DNA of 64,000 nucleotides from Acinetobacter piscicola (GTDB taxonomy: Bacteria > Pseudomonadota > Gammaproteobacteria > Pseudomonadales > Moraxellaceae). This document shows positions 9,591 to 19,715 of this stretch, piece by piece. The stretch covers positions 1 to 64,000 of the forward strand of contig NZ_CP048661.1 in the NCBI RefSeq assembly GCF_015218165.1, in the 5' to 3' direction. Under the pieces are notes generated by a model, which ran no database searches, had not been told where the DNA came from, and saw only the letters and a program-made list of their open reading frames with translations. Positions within the stretch are counted from its first letter, which is position 1; every line of letters begins with the position of its first letter. Both the position numbers and the translations under genes were made by a program.

Positions 9591-9890
9591 TTACTGACTT
9601 TCTTTGGCAAAGTACGCTGCTGCCTTTTTTAAAAATTCACGTTCCATTTCAGCTATTTTGAGCTGTTGTTTGAGTTTTTTATTTTCTTCGAGTAGAGCGT
9701 TTAGATCAGGTGAATACTGTTTTGTACCTGCTAAAGTTCCAGCCTTTGCTTTGGTATTCCAATTTGAAAGAGTTTGCATTGAAATGCTAAGTTGTCTGGC
9801 TGTTTCCGAGACATTGCCTTGATTGGCTTCAATTAATTTGATGGCTTCAGCTTTAAATTCTGTGGTGTAAGTCTTGTGTTTCTTGCTCAT
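9591..9890 (-). CDS. IS3-family transposase OrfA (helix-turn-helix)
   Basis: 99 residues. The helix-turn-helix (TEFKAEAIKLIEANQGNVSE… ARQLSISMQTLSNW) binds the IS ends. A leucine-zipper-like coiled coil follows (LNALLEENKKLKQQLKIAEM) and ends in EFLKKAAAYFAKE, the standard OrfA layout. It is the first gene of the IS3 element, read leftward. Confidence 0.92.
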   Translation of the reverse strand: MSKKHKTYTTEFKAEAIKLIEANQGNVSETARQLSISMQTLSNWNTKAKAGTLAGTKQYSPDLNALLEENKKLKQQLKIAEMEREFLKKAAAYFAKESQ

Positions 9891-9990
9891 GGTAAACTCC
9901 TGATGAGTGTGTTTAGTTTACCAAGTTAAAACCTCCTGTTTTTTCAGCACACATCAGCTTTTACTTCCAAATTATTTAAAGGGAAAAATT

Positions 9991-10422
9991 ATGATGAAAT
10001 TCAAAAACATTTTTTTGGGCTTATGTATCGCAGCCGCGTCATTGAATACATTTGCACAGCAATCCGATGAACACAAAGATCACCACCCTGAAAAAACAGC
10101 ACCATCTGCAGTAACAATTAAGCAAACAGTTACCAGCACCACTGCTACAGATAAAATGGCTGCAATGGATCAACACATGAAGGCGATGCAAGCCATGCAT
10201 GAGAAGATGATGGCTGCAAAAACCCCACAAGAACGTCAGAAACTTATGGCTGAGCACATGAAACTCATGCAAGGAGGTATGAGTATGATGAAACAGATGG
10301 GCAGCCAAAGCATGAATGCAAATATGGCTGACCGTCAGCAGATGATGGAAAAACGTATGGACATGATGCAATCCATGATGCAGATGATGATGGACTGTAT
10401 GCCTCCGTCAGCAACTAAATAG
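9991..10422 (+). CDS. Methionine-rich periplasmic protein, probable copper binding
   Basis: 143 residues from ATG 9991, preceded by AAAGGGAAAAATT. A longer frame from 9907 overlaps the IS end and is unlikely. A signal peptide ends near ASLNTFA-Q. The mature part is low-complexity and helical, with very many Met residues plus His (MDQHMKAMQAMHEKMMAAK, MMKQM, MMQSMMQMMMDCM). Such Met clusters bind Cu(I). It is the first gene of a rightward run of five: this gene, a DUF2933-like gene, a methyltransferase-like gene, a P1B ATPase and MgtC. It probably buffers periplasmic copper or silver for that system. I cannot assign a named family. Confidence 0.75.
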   Translation: MMKFKNIFLGLCIAAASLNTFAQQSDEHKDHHPEKTAPSAVTIKQTVTSTTATDKMAAMDQHMKAMQAMHEKMMAAKTPQERQKLMAEHMKLMQGGMSMMKQMGSQSMNANMADRQQMMEKRMDMMQSMMQMMMDCMPPSATK

Positions 10423-10448
10423 TTACCCATGAATTAGGGGAAAGCACC

Positions 10449-10697
10449 ATGAATCACCAACACCAAGAAAATAATTCAGTACCTAACTTCTGGTCTACAC
10501 GTTATGCCATTGGTCTAATCGTGCTGGGTGGTGTGGCAGCCTATTTTCTCTTAACCGAGCATTTGGCCCATGTCGTTGGTTTTTTACCCTTTTTACTCCT
10601 TTTAGCTTGTCCACTGATGCATATTTTTATGCATGGTGGTCATGGGCATAACCACTCGCAGCAAAAAAAATCCGATATATCTGATAACAAAAAATAG
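10449..10697 (+). CDS. DUF2933-like small membrane protein
   Basis: 82 residues: a short His-rich cytosolic start, two hydrophobic helices (YAIGLIVLGGVAAYFLLTEH and the following FLPFLLLLACPLMH) and a His/Gly-rich tail (MHGGHGHNHSQQ). This matches DUF2933 proteins, which are often next to copper ATPases. A ribosome site (AGGGGAAAG) precedes ATG 10449. The CPLMHxFMHGGHGHxH tail is a likely metal-binding patch. Its function is unknown, perhaps handing copper to or from the ATPase encoded two genes downstream. Confidence 0.75.
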   Translation: MNHQHQENNSVPNFWSTRYAIGLIVLGGVAAYFLLTEHLAHVVGFLPFLLLLACPLMHIFMHGGHGHNHSQQKKSDISDNKK

Positions 10698-10717
10698 CTC
10701 TTATCAGGAGATCCATC

Positions 10718-11368
10718 ATGAATCATGCGGAATCGGCTTATGGTTTATGGACGCTGGTTATCATTAACTCAACAGTTTTTATCATGTTCGCTTTCAGTTT
10801 TTTTAGACCTTCCACTGCGCGCGATTGGCGTACATTTGGGGCCTTTTCGGCTTTTATCATTGCTCTATTTGTCGAAATGTATGGTTTTCCTTTAACCATT
10901 TACCTGTTATCTGGTTGGCTTCAAACTCGCTTCCCTCAACTTGACTTACTTTCTCATAATGCAGGTCACTTGTGGTCAACGCTATTAGGTGAAAAAGGTG
11001 ATCCACATTTTGGCATTTTGCATATCGCCAGTTACGTTTTCTTGGGCTATGGATTTTACCTGTTATCAACGTCATGGCACGTGCTGTACAACGCGCAACG
11101 TCAGCATTCTTTAGCGATCACAGGCCCTTATGCACGTATACGTCACCCACAATACGTGGCTTTTGTGATGATCTTGCTGGGTTTTTTATTGCAATGGCCA
11201 ACTTTACTGACACTGATTATGTTTCCAATCCTACTCTTAATGTACAGCCGCTTGGCAATTAAGGAAGAGGCTGAAATGAGTAAACAGTTTGGCGCTGTCT
11301 ATGACAGCTATGCTCAACAGACTCCGAGATTTATTCCAAAATTCGGCCATAAAACCACTTTTCCATAA
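10718..11368 (+). CDS. Isoprenylcysteine carboxyl methyltransferase-like membrane protein
   Basis: 216 residues with about five hydrophobic helices. The C-terminal [12 protein letters not shown]… [25 protein letters not shown] is the signature of the ICMT/PEMT (NnrU-related) membrane methyltransferase superfamily, where RHPQY and the following E-E pair contact S-adenosylmethionine. A good ribosome site (CAGGAGATCCATC) precedes ATG 10718. Such genes are recurrent partners of copper/silver ATPases, but the substrate is unknown. It is sandwiched between the DUF2933-like protein and the ATPase, with gaps of 20 and 11 bases, so it is almost certainly co-transcribed. Confidence 0.75.
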   Translation: MNHAESAYGLWTLVIINSTVFIMFAFSFFRPSTARDWRTFGAFSAFIIALFVEMYGFPLTIYLLSGWLQTRFPQLDLLSHNAGHLWSTLLGEKGDPHFGILHIASYVFLGYGFYLLSTSWHVLYNAQRQHSLAITGPYARIRHPQYVAFVMILLGFLLQWPTLLTLIMFPILLLMYSRLAIKEEAEMSKQFGAVYDSYAQQTPRFIPKFGHKTTFP

Positions 11369-11379
11369 GAGAATTATTT

Positions 11380-13755
11380 ATGTCAGATCAAAAAAATCAT
11401 AACCAGGACCATATGGCACAGGCTACAACAGACGTACTGAAAGACCCAGTCTGTGGTATGACCGTCACTGAAGAATCGAAATACCATGAGGAATTTAAGG
11501 GGAAAACTTACTTTTTTTGCAGTGATAAATGTCAATCAAAGTTTCATAGCAGCCCGGTGCAATATATCGCTAAACCCGCAACGACGACTGCCGATGCACA
11601 TACACAGCATCATCAGACTACTCAATCCGTTAATGATGCAAGCACAACAGGCACGACCATCTATACTTGCCCAATGCATCCAGAAATTAGACAGGATCAT
11701 CCTGGAAACTGTCCTAAATGCGGAATGACACTGGAACCACTCATTCCCGAGTTAGAGGAAGATGAGAATCCTGAGTTACGTGATTTCCGTCGACGCTTCT
11801 GGTGGACACTGCCACTCACCATAGTCGTGACTTTTTTGGCAATGTTTGGCCATCAACTGAACCTATTCGACATGGCGGTTCAGAGCTGGATTGAATTAGT
11901 GTTGTCACTGCCGATCGTACTCTGGGCAGGTTGGCCATTTTTTTCCCGTGGTTGGCAATCGGTCGTGAATCGCAGCCCGAACATGTGGACCCTGATCGGT
12001 CTAGGTACAGGGGCTGCTTTTATTTACAGTGTGGTTGCAACTGTAGCGCCACAAATCTTTCCAGACTCATTTATTTCCATGGGCCGTGTCGCTGTTTACT
12101 TTGAAGCTTCAGCGGTCATCATTTCATTGACCCTACTGGGACAAATATTGGAGTTAAAAGCACGTTCGCAAACTTCTGCTGCAATTAAGTCACTCCTTGG
12201 GCTCGCTCCTAAAACAGCTCGCCGAATCCTGCCTGATGGAACTGAAGAAGATGTTCCTCTAACGCATGTCCATGTAGGAGATTTACTCAGAATTCGCCCA
12301 GGTGAAAAAGTGCCTGTGGATGGTGTAATCACTGAAGGAAGTAGTTCAGTGGATGAATCGATGCTGACAGGTGAACCTTTACCTATCACTAAACGTATCG
12401 GCGATAAAGTCATTGGAGCTACCCTGAATACCAATGGTTCATTGATCATGCGTTCAGAGAAAATTGGTTCAAGTACCATGTTATCCCAGATCGTACAGAT
12501 GGTGGCGCAAGCTCAACGATCGAGAGCACCAATGCAACGTATGGCTGATCAGGTAGCAGGTTGGTTCGTCATGGCTGTAGTGACCATTGCCTTGCTTACC
12601 TTCTTTGGATGGGGACTATTCGGCCCAGAAGAATCAAGCTGGGTTTATGCATTAATCAATGCTGTGGCAGTACTCATTATTGCCTGTCCTTGTGCACTAG
12701 GCTTGGCAACTCCAATGTCTATCATGGTTGCGACGGGTCAAGGTGCTACTCATGGTGTGCTGTTTCGTGATGCAGCAGCCATTGAGAATCTACGCAAGAT
12801 TGACACACTAATCATCGATAAAACAGGTACGTTAACTGAAGGACGCCCTGTATTCGATCGTGTAGTTGCCGCATCAGATTTTGACGAATCTGAAGTATTA
12901 CGTTTAGCCGCCAGTCTTGATCAAGGCAGTGAACACCCGCTAGCCGAAGCGATTGTAAACGCAGCACACGAACGTGGCCTGTCTCTTGAAACACCAGATA
13001 ATTTTGAATCGGGCTCAGGGATTGGTGTTCGAGGTCAAGTGGGCGATCGTCAGTTAGCTTTGGGCAACACAGCACTGATGGAGCAATTGGGTATCTCGGT
13101 ACAATCTCTGATTCCGCAAGCCGAAGAGCTGCGTTCGGAAGGTGCAAGTGTGATGCATCTAGCCATCAATGGTGAATTGGCCGGTCTGCTTGCAGTATCC
13201 GATCCCATTAAAAAAAATACCCCAGAAGCACTTGCCACCCTGAAGGAAGCGGGTCTACGTATCGTGATGGCAACAGGAGATGGTCTCACCACTGCCCGTT
13301 CAGTCGCAGCACGTCTAGGCATTGATGAGGTACATGGCGAAGTCAAACCCGCAGATAAACTAGAACTGGTCAGCAAATTGCAGAAGGAAGGTCGCATCGT
13401 GGCTATGGCTGGTGATGGCATCAATGATGCACCAGCCTTGGCTAAAGCTGATGTCGGTATCGCTATGGGAACCGGGACTGATGTTGCAATGAATAGTGCC
13501 CAAGTTACGCTGGTCAAGGGAGATTTACGAGGGATTGCTGTTGCCCGTTCACTTTCGGAAGCTACTGTCGGCAACATGAAACAGAACCTCATGTTTGCTT
13601 TCCTTTACAATGCTTTGGGTATCCCTATCGCGGCTGGCGTACTATATCCATTTACCGGTTGGTTGTTGTCACCGATGATTGCCGCCTTGGCTATGAGTTT
13701 GAGTTCAGCTTCAGTCATCACGAATGCCCTTCGCCTGCGAAATAAAAAGTTATGA
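11380..13755 (+). CDS. Copper/silver P1B-type ATPase with YHS and heavy-metal-binding N-terminus
   Basis: 791 residues. The N-terminus has a YHS domain (DPVCGMTV… [11 protein letters not shown], about 20-57) and then a heavy-metal-binding finger ([20 protein letters not shown], about 94-116), instead of the HMA domains of CopA at 2870. The core is canonical: TGEP, membrane CPC at 436-438, DKTGTLTEG with Asp480, and GDGINDAP with Asp679. It exports Cu(I) or Ag(I) from the cytosol. The YHS/HMBD type is common in copper/silver (SilP/CopF-like) clusters. Its stop overlaps the next gene (ATGA). Having two ATPases of different architecture suggests different metals or affinities. Confidence 0.93.
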   Translation: MSDQKNHNQDHMAQATTDVLKDPVCGMTVTEESKYHEEFKGKTYFFCSDKCQSKFHSSPVQYIAKPATTTADAHTQHHQTTQSVNDASTTGTTIYTCPMHPEIRQDHPGNCPKCGMTLEPLIPELEEDENPELRDFRRRFWWTLPLTIVVTFLAMFGHQLNLFDMAVQSWIELVLSLPIVLWAGWPFFSRGWQSVVNRSPNMWTLIGLGTGAAFIYSVVATVAPQIFPDSFISMGRVAVYFEASAVIISLTLLGQILELKARSQTSAAIKSLLGLAPKTARRILPDGTEEDVPLTHVHVGDLLRIRPGEKVPVDGVITEGSSSVDESMLTGEPLPITKRIGDKVIGATLNTNGSLIMRSEKIGSSTMLSQIVQMVAQAQRSRAPMQRMADQVAGWFVMAVVTIALLTFFGWGLFGPEESSWVYALINAVAVLIIACPCALGLATPMSIMVATGQGATHGVLFRDAAAIENLRKIDTLIIDKTGTLTEGRPVFDRVVAASDFDESEVLRLAASLDQGSEHPLAEAIVNAAHERGLSLETPDNFESGSGIGVRGQVGDRQLALGNTALMEQLGISVQSLIPQAEELRSEGASVMHLAINGELAGLLAVSDPIKKNTPEALATLKEAGLRIVMATGDGLTTARSVAARLGIDEVHGEVKPADKLELVSKLQKEGRIVAMAGDGINDAPALAKADVGIAMGTGTDVAMNSAQVTLVKGDLRGIAVARSLSEATVGNMKQNLMFAFLYNALGIPIAAGVLYPFTGWLLSPMIAALAMSLSSASVITNALRLRNKKL

Positions 13756-15035
13756 TAGAGAGTTCCTTTCTTCCACCAGATGTACCAGGTCTTATTGCAG
13801 CACTTGCCATCGGCCTGCTCATTGGTTTAGAACGAGGATGGCACGATCGTGAATTGCCCGAGGGCAGCCGAGTAGCAGGCCTACGTACCTTCACATTGAC
13901 AGGATTGCTCGGAGGAGTGCTCGGTCATTTACAACCAAACTTCGGGCCTTGGCCGCTGGTCGCGGCCGTATTAGGGCTTTCCTTATTATTAACAGTGTCC
14001 TACGCGCGTACCGCAAAACTTTCCGGTAATCTAAGCGCTACCACGACGATCGCGATGCTGTTGACATTAGTTTTAGGTGCATATGCATCCCATGGTAATG
14101 TTACTTTAGCATTAACCGCGGCTGTAATCGTCGCTGTATTTTTGGATCTCAAGCCAACCTTACACGGTTGGCTACGCTTGATAGAGCATCGTGAATTAAC
14201 CGCATCCCTGCAGTTGCTGGTACTTTCTGTCGTTATATTACCCTACTTACCCAATACGGGTCTGGGACCTTTTGCTGCATTAAATCCTTACCAGTTATGG
14301 TGGGCAGTGATCCTGATTGCCGGACTCTCTCTGGCAGGTCATTTTGCCATGCGGCTTACCGGTTCAGAAAGAGGCATATTCTGGACAGGTCTATTGGGTG
14401 GTTTGGCATCTTCTACAGCTGCAACTGTCGCACTGGCACGCTATACACGCCAGCACCCCGTCATGGTCAGTGCTGCTATTTCTGGAACATTGGCTGCCTG
14501 TGGCATCATGTTTTTTCGTATGGTTGTGCTGATAGGCGTCATTGAGCCAGCATTGCTAAGCACTTTTGGTGGTGCAATGATGATTGCGGGAATCCTTCTG
14601 CTGGGTATGGCATTGTGGAGACAACGCCAAATTACCAGCGCTGAAAACAACGATCGAACAATAGAAGCAATGGCTCCTTTTGATCTTGGGACAGCATTCA
14701 GCTTCGCTGCTTTCCTGGCTGTCATGGCAGTCTTGGTCCCGGCAGCAAAACAATGGTTGGGCACCAGCGGCATCTTCGTATTATCGACTATTTCTGGGCT
14801 AGCAGACGTAGATGCTATTTTAGTCTCACTTGCCCGCCTGCATAGTACTGAAGGCTTAACAACAAATGTGGCTGCTGTCGCGCTAGGGCTGGCCACACTG
14901 AGCAACATGTTAAGCAAAGCGACAATTGCAAGGATGACAGGGGGGGCACAGTTTGGCCGAGCTATCATATTTGGCTACACAATTGCCATGATAGGTGCTG
15001 GCGTAGCTCTGGCTCTCAGTTTGAGCTTTATGTAA
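13752..15035 (+). CDS. MgtC/SapB family membrane protein with DUF4010
   Basis: 427 residues and about 12 hydrophobic helices. The N-terminal MgtC/SapB domain ([14 protein letters not shown]… [15 protein letters not shown]) is followed by a DUF4010 domain, an architecture often found in metal-resistance clusters. The start overlaps the ATPase stop by four bases (ATGA), indicating translational coupling, and it ends the operon. MgtC proteins affect ATP synthase or magnesium homeostasis in some bacteria, but the role of this longer type is not established. Convergent with copS, with only 38 bases between the stops. Confidence 0.85.
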   Translation: MIESSFLPPDVPGLIAALAIGLLIGLERGWHDRELPEGSRVAGLRTFTLTGLLGGVLGHLQPNFGPWPLVAAVLGLSLLLTVSYARTAKLSGNLSATTTIAMLLTLVLGAYASHGNVTLALTAAVIVAVFLDLKPTLHGWLRLIEHRELTASLQLLVLSVVILPYLPNTGLGPFAALNPYQLWWAVILIAGLSLAGHFAMRLTGSERGIFWTGLLGGLASSTAATVALARYTRQHPVMVSAAISGTLAACGIMFFRMVVLIGVIEPALLSTFGGAMMIAGILLLGMALWRQRQITSAENNDRTIEAMAPFDLGTAFSFAAFLAVMAVLVPAAKQWLGTSGIFVLSTISGLADVDAILVSLARLHSTEGLTTNVAAVALGLATLSNMLSKATIARMTGGAQFGRAIIFGYTIAMIGAGVALALSLSFM

Positions 15036-15073
15036 GGTCAACTCGGGTAAATGGAAGAGGTTCAAAAAATGAG

Positions 15074-16474
15074 TTAAAATGATTCCCCTTGCATGGATTC
15101 ACTTTGAAAAACAATGGTAAAAATGATTCGACCATTGAGGGATTCAGCCTGGATGGTCGCCCCAAGCATATCAAGAATAGATTTTGTTATGGCAAGCCCT
15201 AAGCCGGTTCCTTCTTCTGTTCTTTGTCTAGACGCATCTGTTCGATAAAAACGATCAAATAATCTGGATAGTTGTTCAGGAGAGAGTTCAGGGCCTTCAT
15301 TTTCAATTGAAAATATTGTGTTATCTAAATTCTGTTGAAGTTTTATCTGTATTGTAGAATTCTTGTTTCCATATTTAACTGCATTAGACAATAGGTTGCT
15401 GAGTGCGCGACGTAACATAGCAGGATCACCTTTTACATTGCCAGATCCTGTTTGTTGAAGTGTCATATTTTTTTCGGCAGCTAGAGCGTCATAGAAATCA
15501 AATAAAGCGGTAACTTCTTTAACCAGGTCAATATTCTGTAAGTTCTGTAAATTTAAGCCATGTTCTGCTTTTGCCAAGAAAAGCATATCGGACACCATTC
15601 GAGCCAAACGTTCAAATTCTTCTAAATTAGAAAATAGTATTTCTTGATAAGTACCAATATCTCGGTTACGGGCGAGACATACTTGAGTTTGGGTCATTAA
15701 ATTATTAATCGGTGTTCTAATTTCATGTGCTAAATCAGATGAAAAATCGGAAAGTTTTTCTAAAGCTGACTCTAGTCTGTCCAGCATAGCATTGAAGGCG
15801 ATTGCCAATGATTTTAGTTCGGTTGGTGTATGCTCAACTTCTAAACGTTCTGAAAGATGTTGAGCAGAAATTCCTTCTGCGACCTTAGCCATTTTTTGCA
15901 CTGGTCTTAAACCTCTCCAGGTTGCAAACCAACCTAAAAACATTAAACAAATTGTACCAGCCAAACCAATATACAAAAGTTGACGCTTAAAATCTTTTAG
16001 AAAATGTAGATGTTCTGATGTATCGATCCCAACAATAATTCGTACAGATTGTATTTCAGAATTTCTATTTATACCTGTAGTGTAGATCATGCCACGATAG
16101 GTCTTATTTTGAACTTGCCATTTAATCCATGAATTATTTGCTGACTTGATTAAATTTTGAGTATTAATGATTGAGGATGCTGAACTAAATAAAACTTTAC
16201 CTGTCGGTCGTTCTATTTGGACCATAAGATCATGGTGTCCAACTAACGCATCTCTTAAATAAAGATTAAGTTCTGGAGAATTTTTAGGATGCTGTTGGAG
16301 AAGATTCTGAATAAGCTGGATTTTACCTTCTAATTGGGTACGATCTTGCGTTTCAAAATGATGCATCACTAATTTATGGATGAAAAACCCCATCATAATG
16401 AGAATACATATAGTCGATAATGAGAAAATAATACCAATACGAAAACTGATAGATTTGAATAATTTATTATTCAT
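15074..16474 (-). CDS. copS: Heavy-metal sensor histidine kinase CopS/CusS
   Basis: 466 residues: one N-terminal membrane helix, a periplasmic sensor of about 130 residues, a second helix near 170-190, HAMP, the H-box [16 protein letters not shown] (phospho-His near 258), and a C-terminal HATPase with N, G1 ([13 protein letters not shown]) and G2 (GTGLGLAI) boxes. The CusS/CopS family senses periplasmic Cu(I)/Ag(I) and phosphorylates CopR. The start overlaps the copR end by eight bases, so the two are co-transcribed leftward. Confidence 0.93.
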   Translation of the reverse strand: MNNKLFKSISFRIGIIFSLSTICILIMMGFFIHKLVMHHFETQDRTQLEGKIQLIQNLLQQHPKNSPELNLYLRDALVGHHDLMVQIERPTGKVLFSSASSIINTQNLIKSANNSWIKWQVQNKTYRGMIYTTGINRNSEIQSVRIIVGIDTSEHLHFLKDFKRQLLYIGLAGTICLMFLGWFATWRGLRPVQKMAKVAEGISAQHLSERLEVEHTPTELKSLAIAFNAMLDRLESALEKLSDFSSDLAHEIRTPINNLMTQTQVCLARNRDIGTYQEILFSNLEEFERLARMVSDMLFLAKAEHGLNLQNLQNIDLVKEVTALFDFYDALAAEKNMTLQQTGSGNVKGDPAMLRRALSNLLSNAVKYGNKNSTIQIKLQQNLDNTIFSIENEGPELSPEQLSRLFDRFYRTDASRQRTEEGTGLGLAITKSILDMLGATIQAESLNGRIIFTIVFQSESMQGESF

Positions 16475-17147
16475 CTTCTACCTCTAATACATACCCCATT
16501 CCTCTAATATTTTGAATTAACTTAGGGGTAAAATTACTATCTACTTTATTTCTTAATCGTTTAATAGCGACTTCAACTACATTTGTATCACTATCAAAGT
16601 TCATATCCCAAATTTGAGATGCAATAAGTGCTCTTGGTAGAATTTCACCTCTTCTACGCATAAAAAGCTCCATAAGAGCAAATTCTTTAGCCGTTAAATC
16701 AATGCGTTGACCTGCTCGTGTTACCCGACGTTTTCTCAAATCAAGTTCTAAATCAGCAATCTTAATAATATTATTATCTTCTCTTTGTTGCCCTCGTCTA
16801 AGGAGCGTTTTTATTCGAGCTAGAAGCTCTGCAAAAGCAAAAGGCTTAACTAAATAATCATCAGCGCCTAGCTCTAATCCTTTTACTCGATCTTCGATTT
16901 GATCTCGGGCGGTAAGAAAAAGAATGGGCATTGTTTTACCGCTGCTACGAATATCATTGATAATATTCCAACCATTTAGTCCAGGTAACATCACGTCTAA
17001 AATAATTAAGTCATACTCTTCAGAAAGAGCTTGATGTTTACCCGTTAACCCATCTGTAACCCAGTCCGTAATATAGCCAGCTTCGGATAAACCTTGCTTG
17101 AGATAATCACCAGTTTTTTGTTCATCTTCAACTAATAGTATTCTCAT
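16467..17147 (-). CDS. copR: Copper response regulator CopR/CusR (OmpR family)
   Basis: 226 residues. The receiver domain has an acidic pocket (E7, D8), phospho-acceptor D51 in [10 protein letters not shown] and K101-type Lys in DYLVKPF. A winged-helix OmpR DNA-binding domain follows ([20 protein letters not shown]… [14 protein letters not shown]). It activates copper genes when phosphorylated by CopS, encoded immediately downstream. A CopR-like box sits ~65 bases upstream of its start, shared with the divergent gene at 17296, suggesting autoregulation. It is the natural candidate to bind the three other boxes in the island. Confidence 0.93.
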   Translation of the reverse strand: MRILLVEDEQKTGDYLKQGLSEAGYITDWVTDGLTGKHQALSEEYDLIILDVMLPGLNGWNIINDIRSSGKTMPILFLTARDQIEDRVKGLELGADDYLVKPFAFAELLARIKTLLRRGQQREDNNIIKIADLELDLRKRRVTRAGQRIDLTAKEFALMELFMRRRGEILPRALIASQIWDMNFDSDTNVVEVAIKRLRNKVDSNFTPKLIQNIRGMGYVLEVEDE

Positions 17148-17210
17148 CTCAGAATCCTAAGTTATTCATTAAAACTATAATAACGTTATAAAACATCTGA
17201 TCGAGATAGA

Positions 17211-17225
17211 TTACAAAAATGTCAT
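17211..17225. promoter_or_regulatory. CopR/CusR-type box between copR and the copper-binding protein operon
   Basis: TTACAAAAATGTCAT, the same site as at 5927, 7645 and 8551 in inverse orientation. It lies midway between divergent starts (copR at 17147, small protein at 17296), so one box could control both copRS and the 17296-copA-copB operon. Confidence 0.75.
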
Positions 17226-17295
17226 TTTCAAGTCACTTAGATGTTCAGTGCTTCACTTTATTGTAGTAGCAAGAAATTAACTTTTAGAGAAACTT

Positions 17296-17592
17296 ATGAA
17301 AACTGTAGTGCGTCGTAGTCTAACAATTTTAATGTGTGCTGGAACTTTAATTGCTGGTACTCAATCTTGGGCAAAAGATGTATCAACCTCAAGTGCCACT
17401 AAAACGGTAAAAGCACAGGAACCTTGTACAAAACCTTGTAAAATGGAAAAAGATGACAAGACTCAGCAAGATCATAGTCAACATCAGTCTCCTAACTCAT
17501 CTGACATGTCAAAAATGGATCATTCTATGATGAATATGGACCATTCTAAAATGGATCATTCAAAGATGAATATGCCTAGTAGCAATAAATAA
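17296..17592 (+). CDS. Small exported Met/His-rich copper-binding protein
   Basis: 98 residues. A signal peptide ends about residue 26 (AGTQSWA-K). The mature part has a Cys pair (EPCTKPCKMEK) and a tail of MDHSMM, MDHSKM and MNMDHSKM repeats, like the MDHxxM motifs of CopA oxidase and CopB. Those motifs bind copper. It is the first gene after the CopR-like box and stands 89 bases before the multicopper oxidase, so it probably is a periplasmic copper sponge or carrier for the oxidase. No named family recognised. Confidence 0.78.
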   Translation: MKTVVRRSLTILMCAGTLIAGTQSWAKDVSTSSATKTVKAQEPCTKPCKMEKDDKTQQDHSQHQSPNSSDMSKMDHSMMNMDHSKMDHSKMNMPSSNK

Positions 17593-17681
17593 TTTTATAA
17601 ATAGCGAGAAAGAAGTATTAAAGTTTATACTAAATATTTGCTTTATTACTTCAATCTTGATCTTTCTAAAGGTGAGATAGA

Positions 17682-19715
17682 ATGTCAAAAAAGTTAAGTC
17701 ATATACTCTTAATTGGAGTTGGTTTATTTTCATCAACTTGGGTAATGGCGGCAGTTAAAGAATATGATTTAACAATCGCTGAACAAACTGTAAATATCAC
17801 AGGAAAACCAGTTGAGAGAATTACTGTAAATGGTAAATTCGTTGCACCACTTCTTGAATTTGAAGAAGGTGATGAGGCCGTTATCCGTGTTCACAATAAG
17901 TTAAAAAATCAGGACTCTTCAATCCATTGGCATGGCTTATTATTACCTGGAATTATGGATGGTGTACCTGGATTTAACAAATTTAATGGCATTGCCCCTA
18001 ATAAAACTTATGAATATAAGTTTAAAGTCCGCCAAAATGGTACTTATTGGTATCATTCACATAGTAAAGGACAAGAACAAGACGGTTTATATGGTGCTTT
18101 TGTTATTTATCCTAAAGATAAAACTCCACTAACAGCTGCTGAAAAAACCGATAAAGATTACGTTGTTTTGCTTTCTGATTTTCATAATTCGACAAGTGAT
18201 CAAATTATGAAAAATATTAAAAAAGAAGCAGACTACTATCAGAACCGCCGCGAAACAGTATTCGATGTATTAAAACAAGTTAAACGTGATGGATTGAAGG
18301 CAACTTGGCAAGACCGCTCTATGTGGAATCAGATGCGGATGTTGAAAACAGATATGTCTGATGTCACAGGCTATACATTTTTAATGAATGGCAAAACGCC
18401 TCAGCAAAACTGGACCGGTAATTTTAAAGCTGGAGAAAAAGTTCGCCTTCGATTTATTAATGCTTCTGCAATGTCATTTTTTGATGTACGAATTCCAAAT
18501 TTAAAAATGACAGTGGTAAGTGCCGATGGTCAACCTGTAAAACCTGTTCCTGTAGATGAGTTCCGTATAGGTACTGCTGAAACTTATGATGTCATTGTTG
18601 AACCGAAACAAGCCCATTATCAAATCGAAGCTGAATCTATTGACCGTACTGGATTTTCGGTTGGAACCTTACATGATGAAAATACCTCACCTGTAAAACA
18701 AATTGAGATGCCTAAGCCTCGTCCTCGTTCTTTATTGACTATGGAAGATATGGGAATGGATCATGACATGTCTTCTATGAAAGGTATGGATCATGATATG
18801 TCTTCTATGAAAGGTATGGATCATGATATGTCTTCTATGAAAGGCATGAATCACGATATGTCTTCTATGAAAGGTATGGATCATGATATGTCTTCTATGA
18901 AAGGCATGAATCACGATATGTCTTCTATGAAAGGTATGGATCATGATATGTCTTCTATGAAAGGCATGAATCACGATATGTCTTCTATGAAAGGTATGGA
19001 TCATGATATGTCTTCTATGAAAGGCATGAATCACGATATGTCTTCTATGAAAGGTATGGATCATGATATGTCTTCTATGAAAGGCATGAATCACGATATG
19101 TCTTCTATGAAAGGTATGAATCATGATATGCCGATGAATAGCGCTACTGTTAAGGCGGCTTCAGACAAGAATGATAATACCGTATTTGGATGGGCAAATG
19201 CTTCAACACCTGAAGGTAATAAAGCATTGCAATATAGTGATTTGCAATCGTTAGATCCTCAAAAAGACACTCGTGCAGCTGAACGTGAAATAGAGATCCG
19301 TCTTGGTGGAAACATGGAGCGTTATATTTGGACAATAAATGGTAAAAAATTTAATGAAGCCGACCCACTAGTGGTGAAGTATGGTGAACGTATTCGCTTA
19401 AAATTTGTCAATGACAGTATGATGGCTCACCCAATGCACTTACATGGCATGTTTATGCAGCTTGAGAATGGTCAGGATCCAAGCAATATGCCAAACAAAC
19501 ATACGGTAATTGTTCCACCTGGGAAAACGATAACCACTCTACTCACAGCTGATGAGTTAGGTGAGTGGGCTATTCATTGTCACCTGCTTTACCATATGAG
19601 TGCAGGAATGATGAATAAACTCATTGTAGCTCAAGTGGAAGATGGTAATTCTACAAAGACTGTTCCTCAGTCCCAAGTAAATGAGAAGGGAGTAAATCCA
19701 CATGCAAATCACTAA
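17682..19715 (+). CDS. copA: Multicopper oxidase CopA (copper resistance, PcoA family) with long Met/His repeat
   Basis: 677 residues; note that the ATPase at 2870 shares the same gene name by convention. A signal peptide ends near WVMA-A. Cupredoxin copper ligands are H82-W-H84-G, Y-H125-S-H127, H583-P-M-H-L-H-G and H632-C-H634-LLYH, the full type 1/2/3 set. It oxidises periplasmic Cu(I) to the less toxic Cu(II). Residues about 359-486 are an exceptional array of 12 ten-residue units MDHDMSSMKG/MNHDMSSMKG inserted between cupredoxin domains 2 and 3. Family members usually have far fewer such motifs. It overlaps copB by 14 bases. Confidence 0.95.
   Translation: MSKKLSHILLIGVGLFSSTWVMAAVKEYDLTIAEQTVNITGKPVERITVNGKFVAPLLEFEEGDEAVIRVHNKLKNQDSSIHWHGLLLPGIMDGVPGFNKFNGIAPNKTYEYKFKVRQNGTYWYHSHSKGQEQDGLYGAFVIYPKDKTPLTAAEKTDKDYVVLLSDFHNSTSDQIMKNIKKEADYYQNRRETVFDVLKQVKRDGLKATWQDRSMWNQMRMLKTDMSDVTGYTFLMNGKTPQQNWTGNFKAGEKVRLRFINASAMSFFDVRIPNLKMTVVSADGQPVKPVPVDEFRIGTAETYDVIVEPKQAHYQIEAESIDRTGFSVGTLHDENTSPVKQIEMPKPRPRSLLTMEDMGMDHDMSSMKGMDHDMSSMKGMDHDMSSMKGMNHDMSSMKGMDHDMSSMKGMNHDMSSMKGMDHDMSSMKGMNHDMSSMKGMDHDMSSMKGMNHDMSSMKGMDHDMSSMKGMNHDMSSMKGMNHDMPMNSATVKAASDKNDNTVFGWANASTPEGNKALQYSDLQSLDPQKDTRAAEREIEIRLGGNMERYIWTINGKKFNEADPLVVKYGERIRLKFVNDSMMAHPMHLHGMFMQLENGQDPSNMPNKHTVIVPPGKTITTLLTADELGEWAIHCHLLYHMSAGMMNKLIVAQVEDGNSTKTVPQSQVNEKGVNPHANH
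18756..19132 (+). repeat. 30-base tandem repeat inside the multicopper oxidase gene
   Basis: Twelve 30-base units encoding M-(D/N)-HDMSSMKG plus a partial thirteenth. After the first three units, D- and N-type units alternate strictly, giving a 60-base higher-order period that points to expansion by duplication of a two-unit block. The units differ at only a few bases (GGTATGGATCAT versus GGCATGAATCAC), so the array is young and prone to change in length. Confidence 0.95.

Larger units (their letters stand above)
8701..9938 (-). mobile_element. IS3-family insertion sequence
   Basis: A two-gene element (orfA then orfB, leftward) with imperfect ends: CAGGAGACTTTCCCTTGG on the left and the complement of CCAAGTTAAAACCTCCTG on the right. 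The ends are inferred from that match and no target duplication was found, so they could shift by a few bases. It separates the CopR-like box at 8551 from the operon starting at 9991. Confidence 0.75.

Noticed and set aside
13050-13592. 180-codon ORF opposite the second ATPase
   Set aside because: Shadow frame of conserved ATPase sequence; same kind of artefact as in copA.
18732-19124. Antisense 130-codon ORF of HRRHIVIH-type repeats
   Set aside because: It is the mirror of the Met/His repeat in the multicopper oxidase; repeat DNA keeps the opposite frame open by chance.
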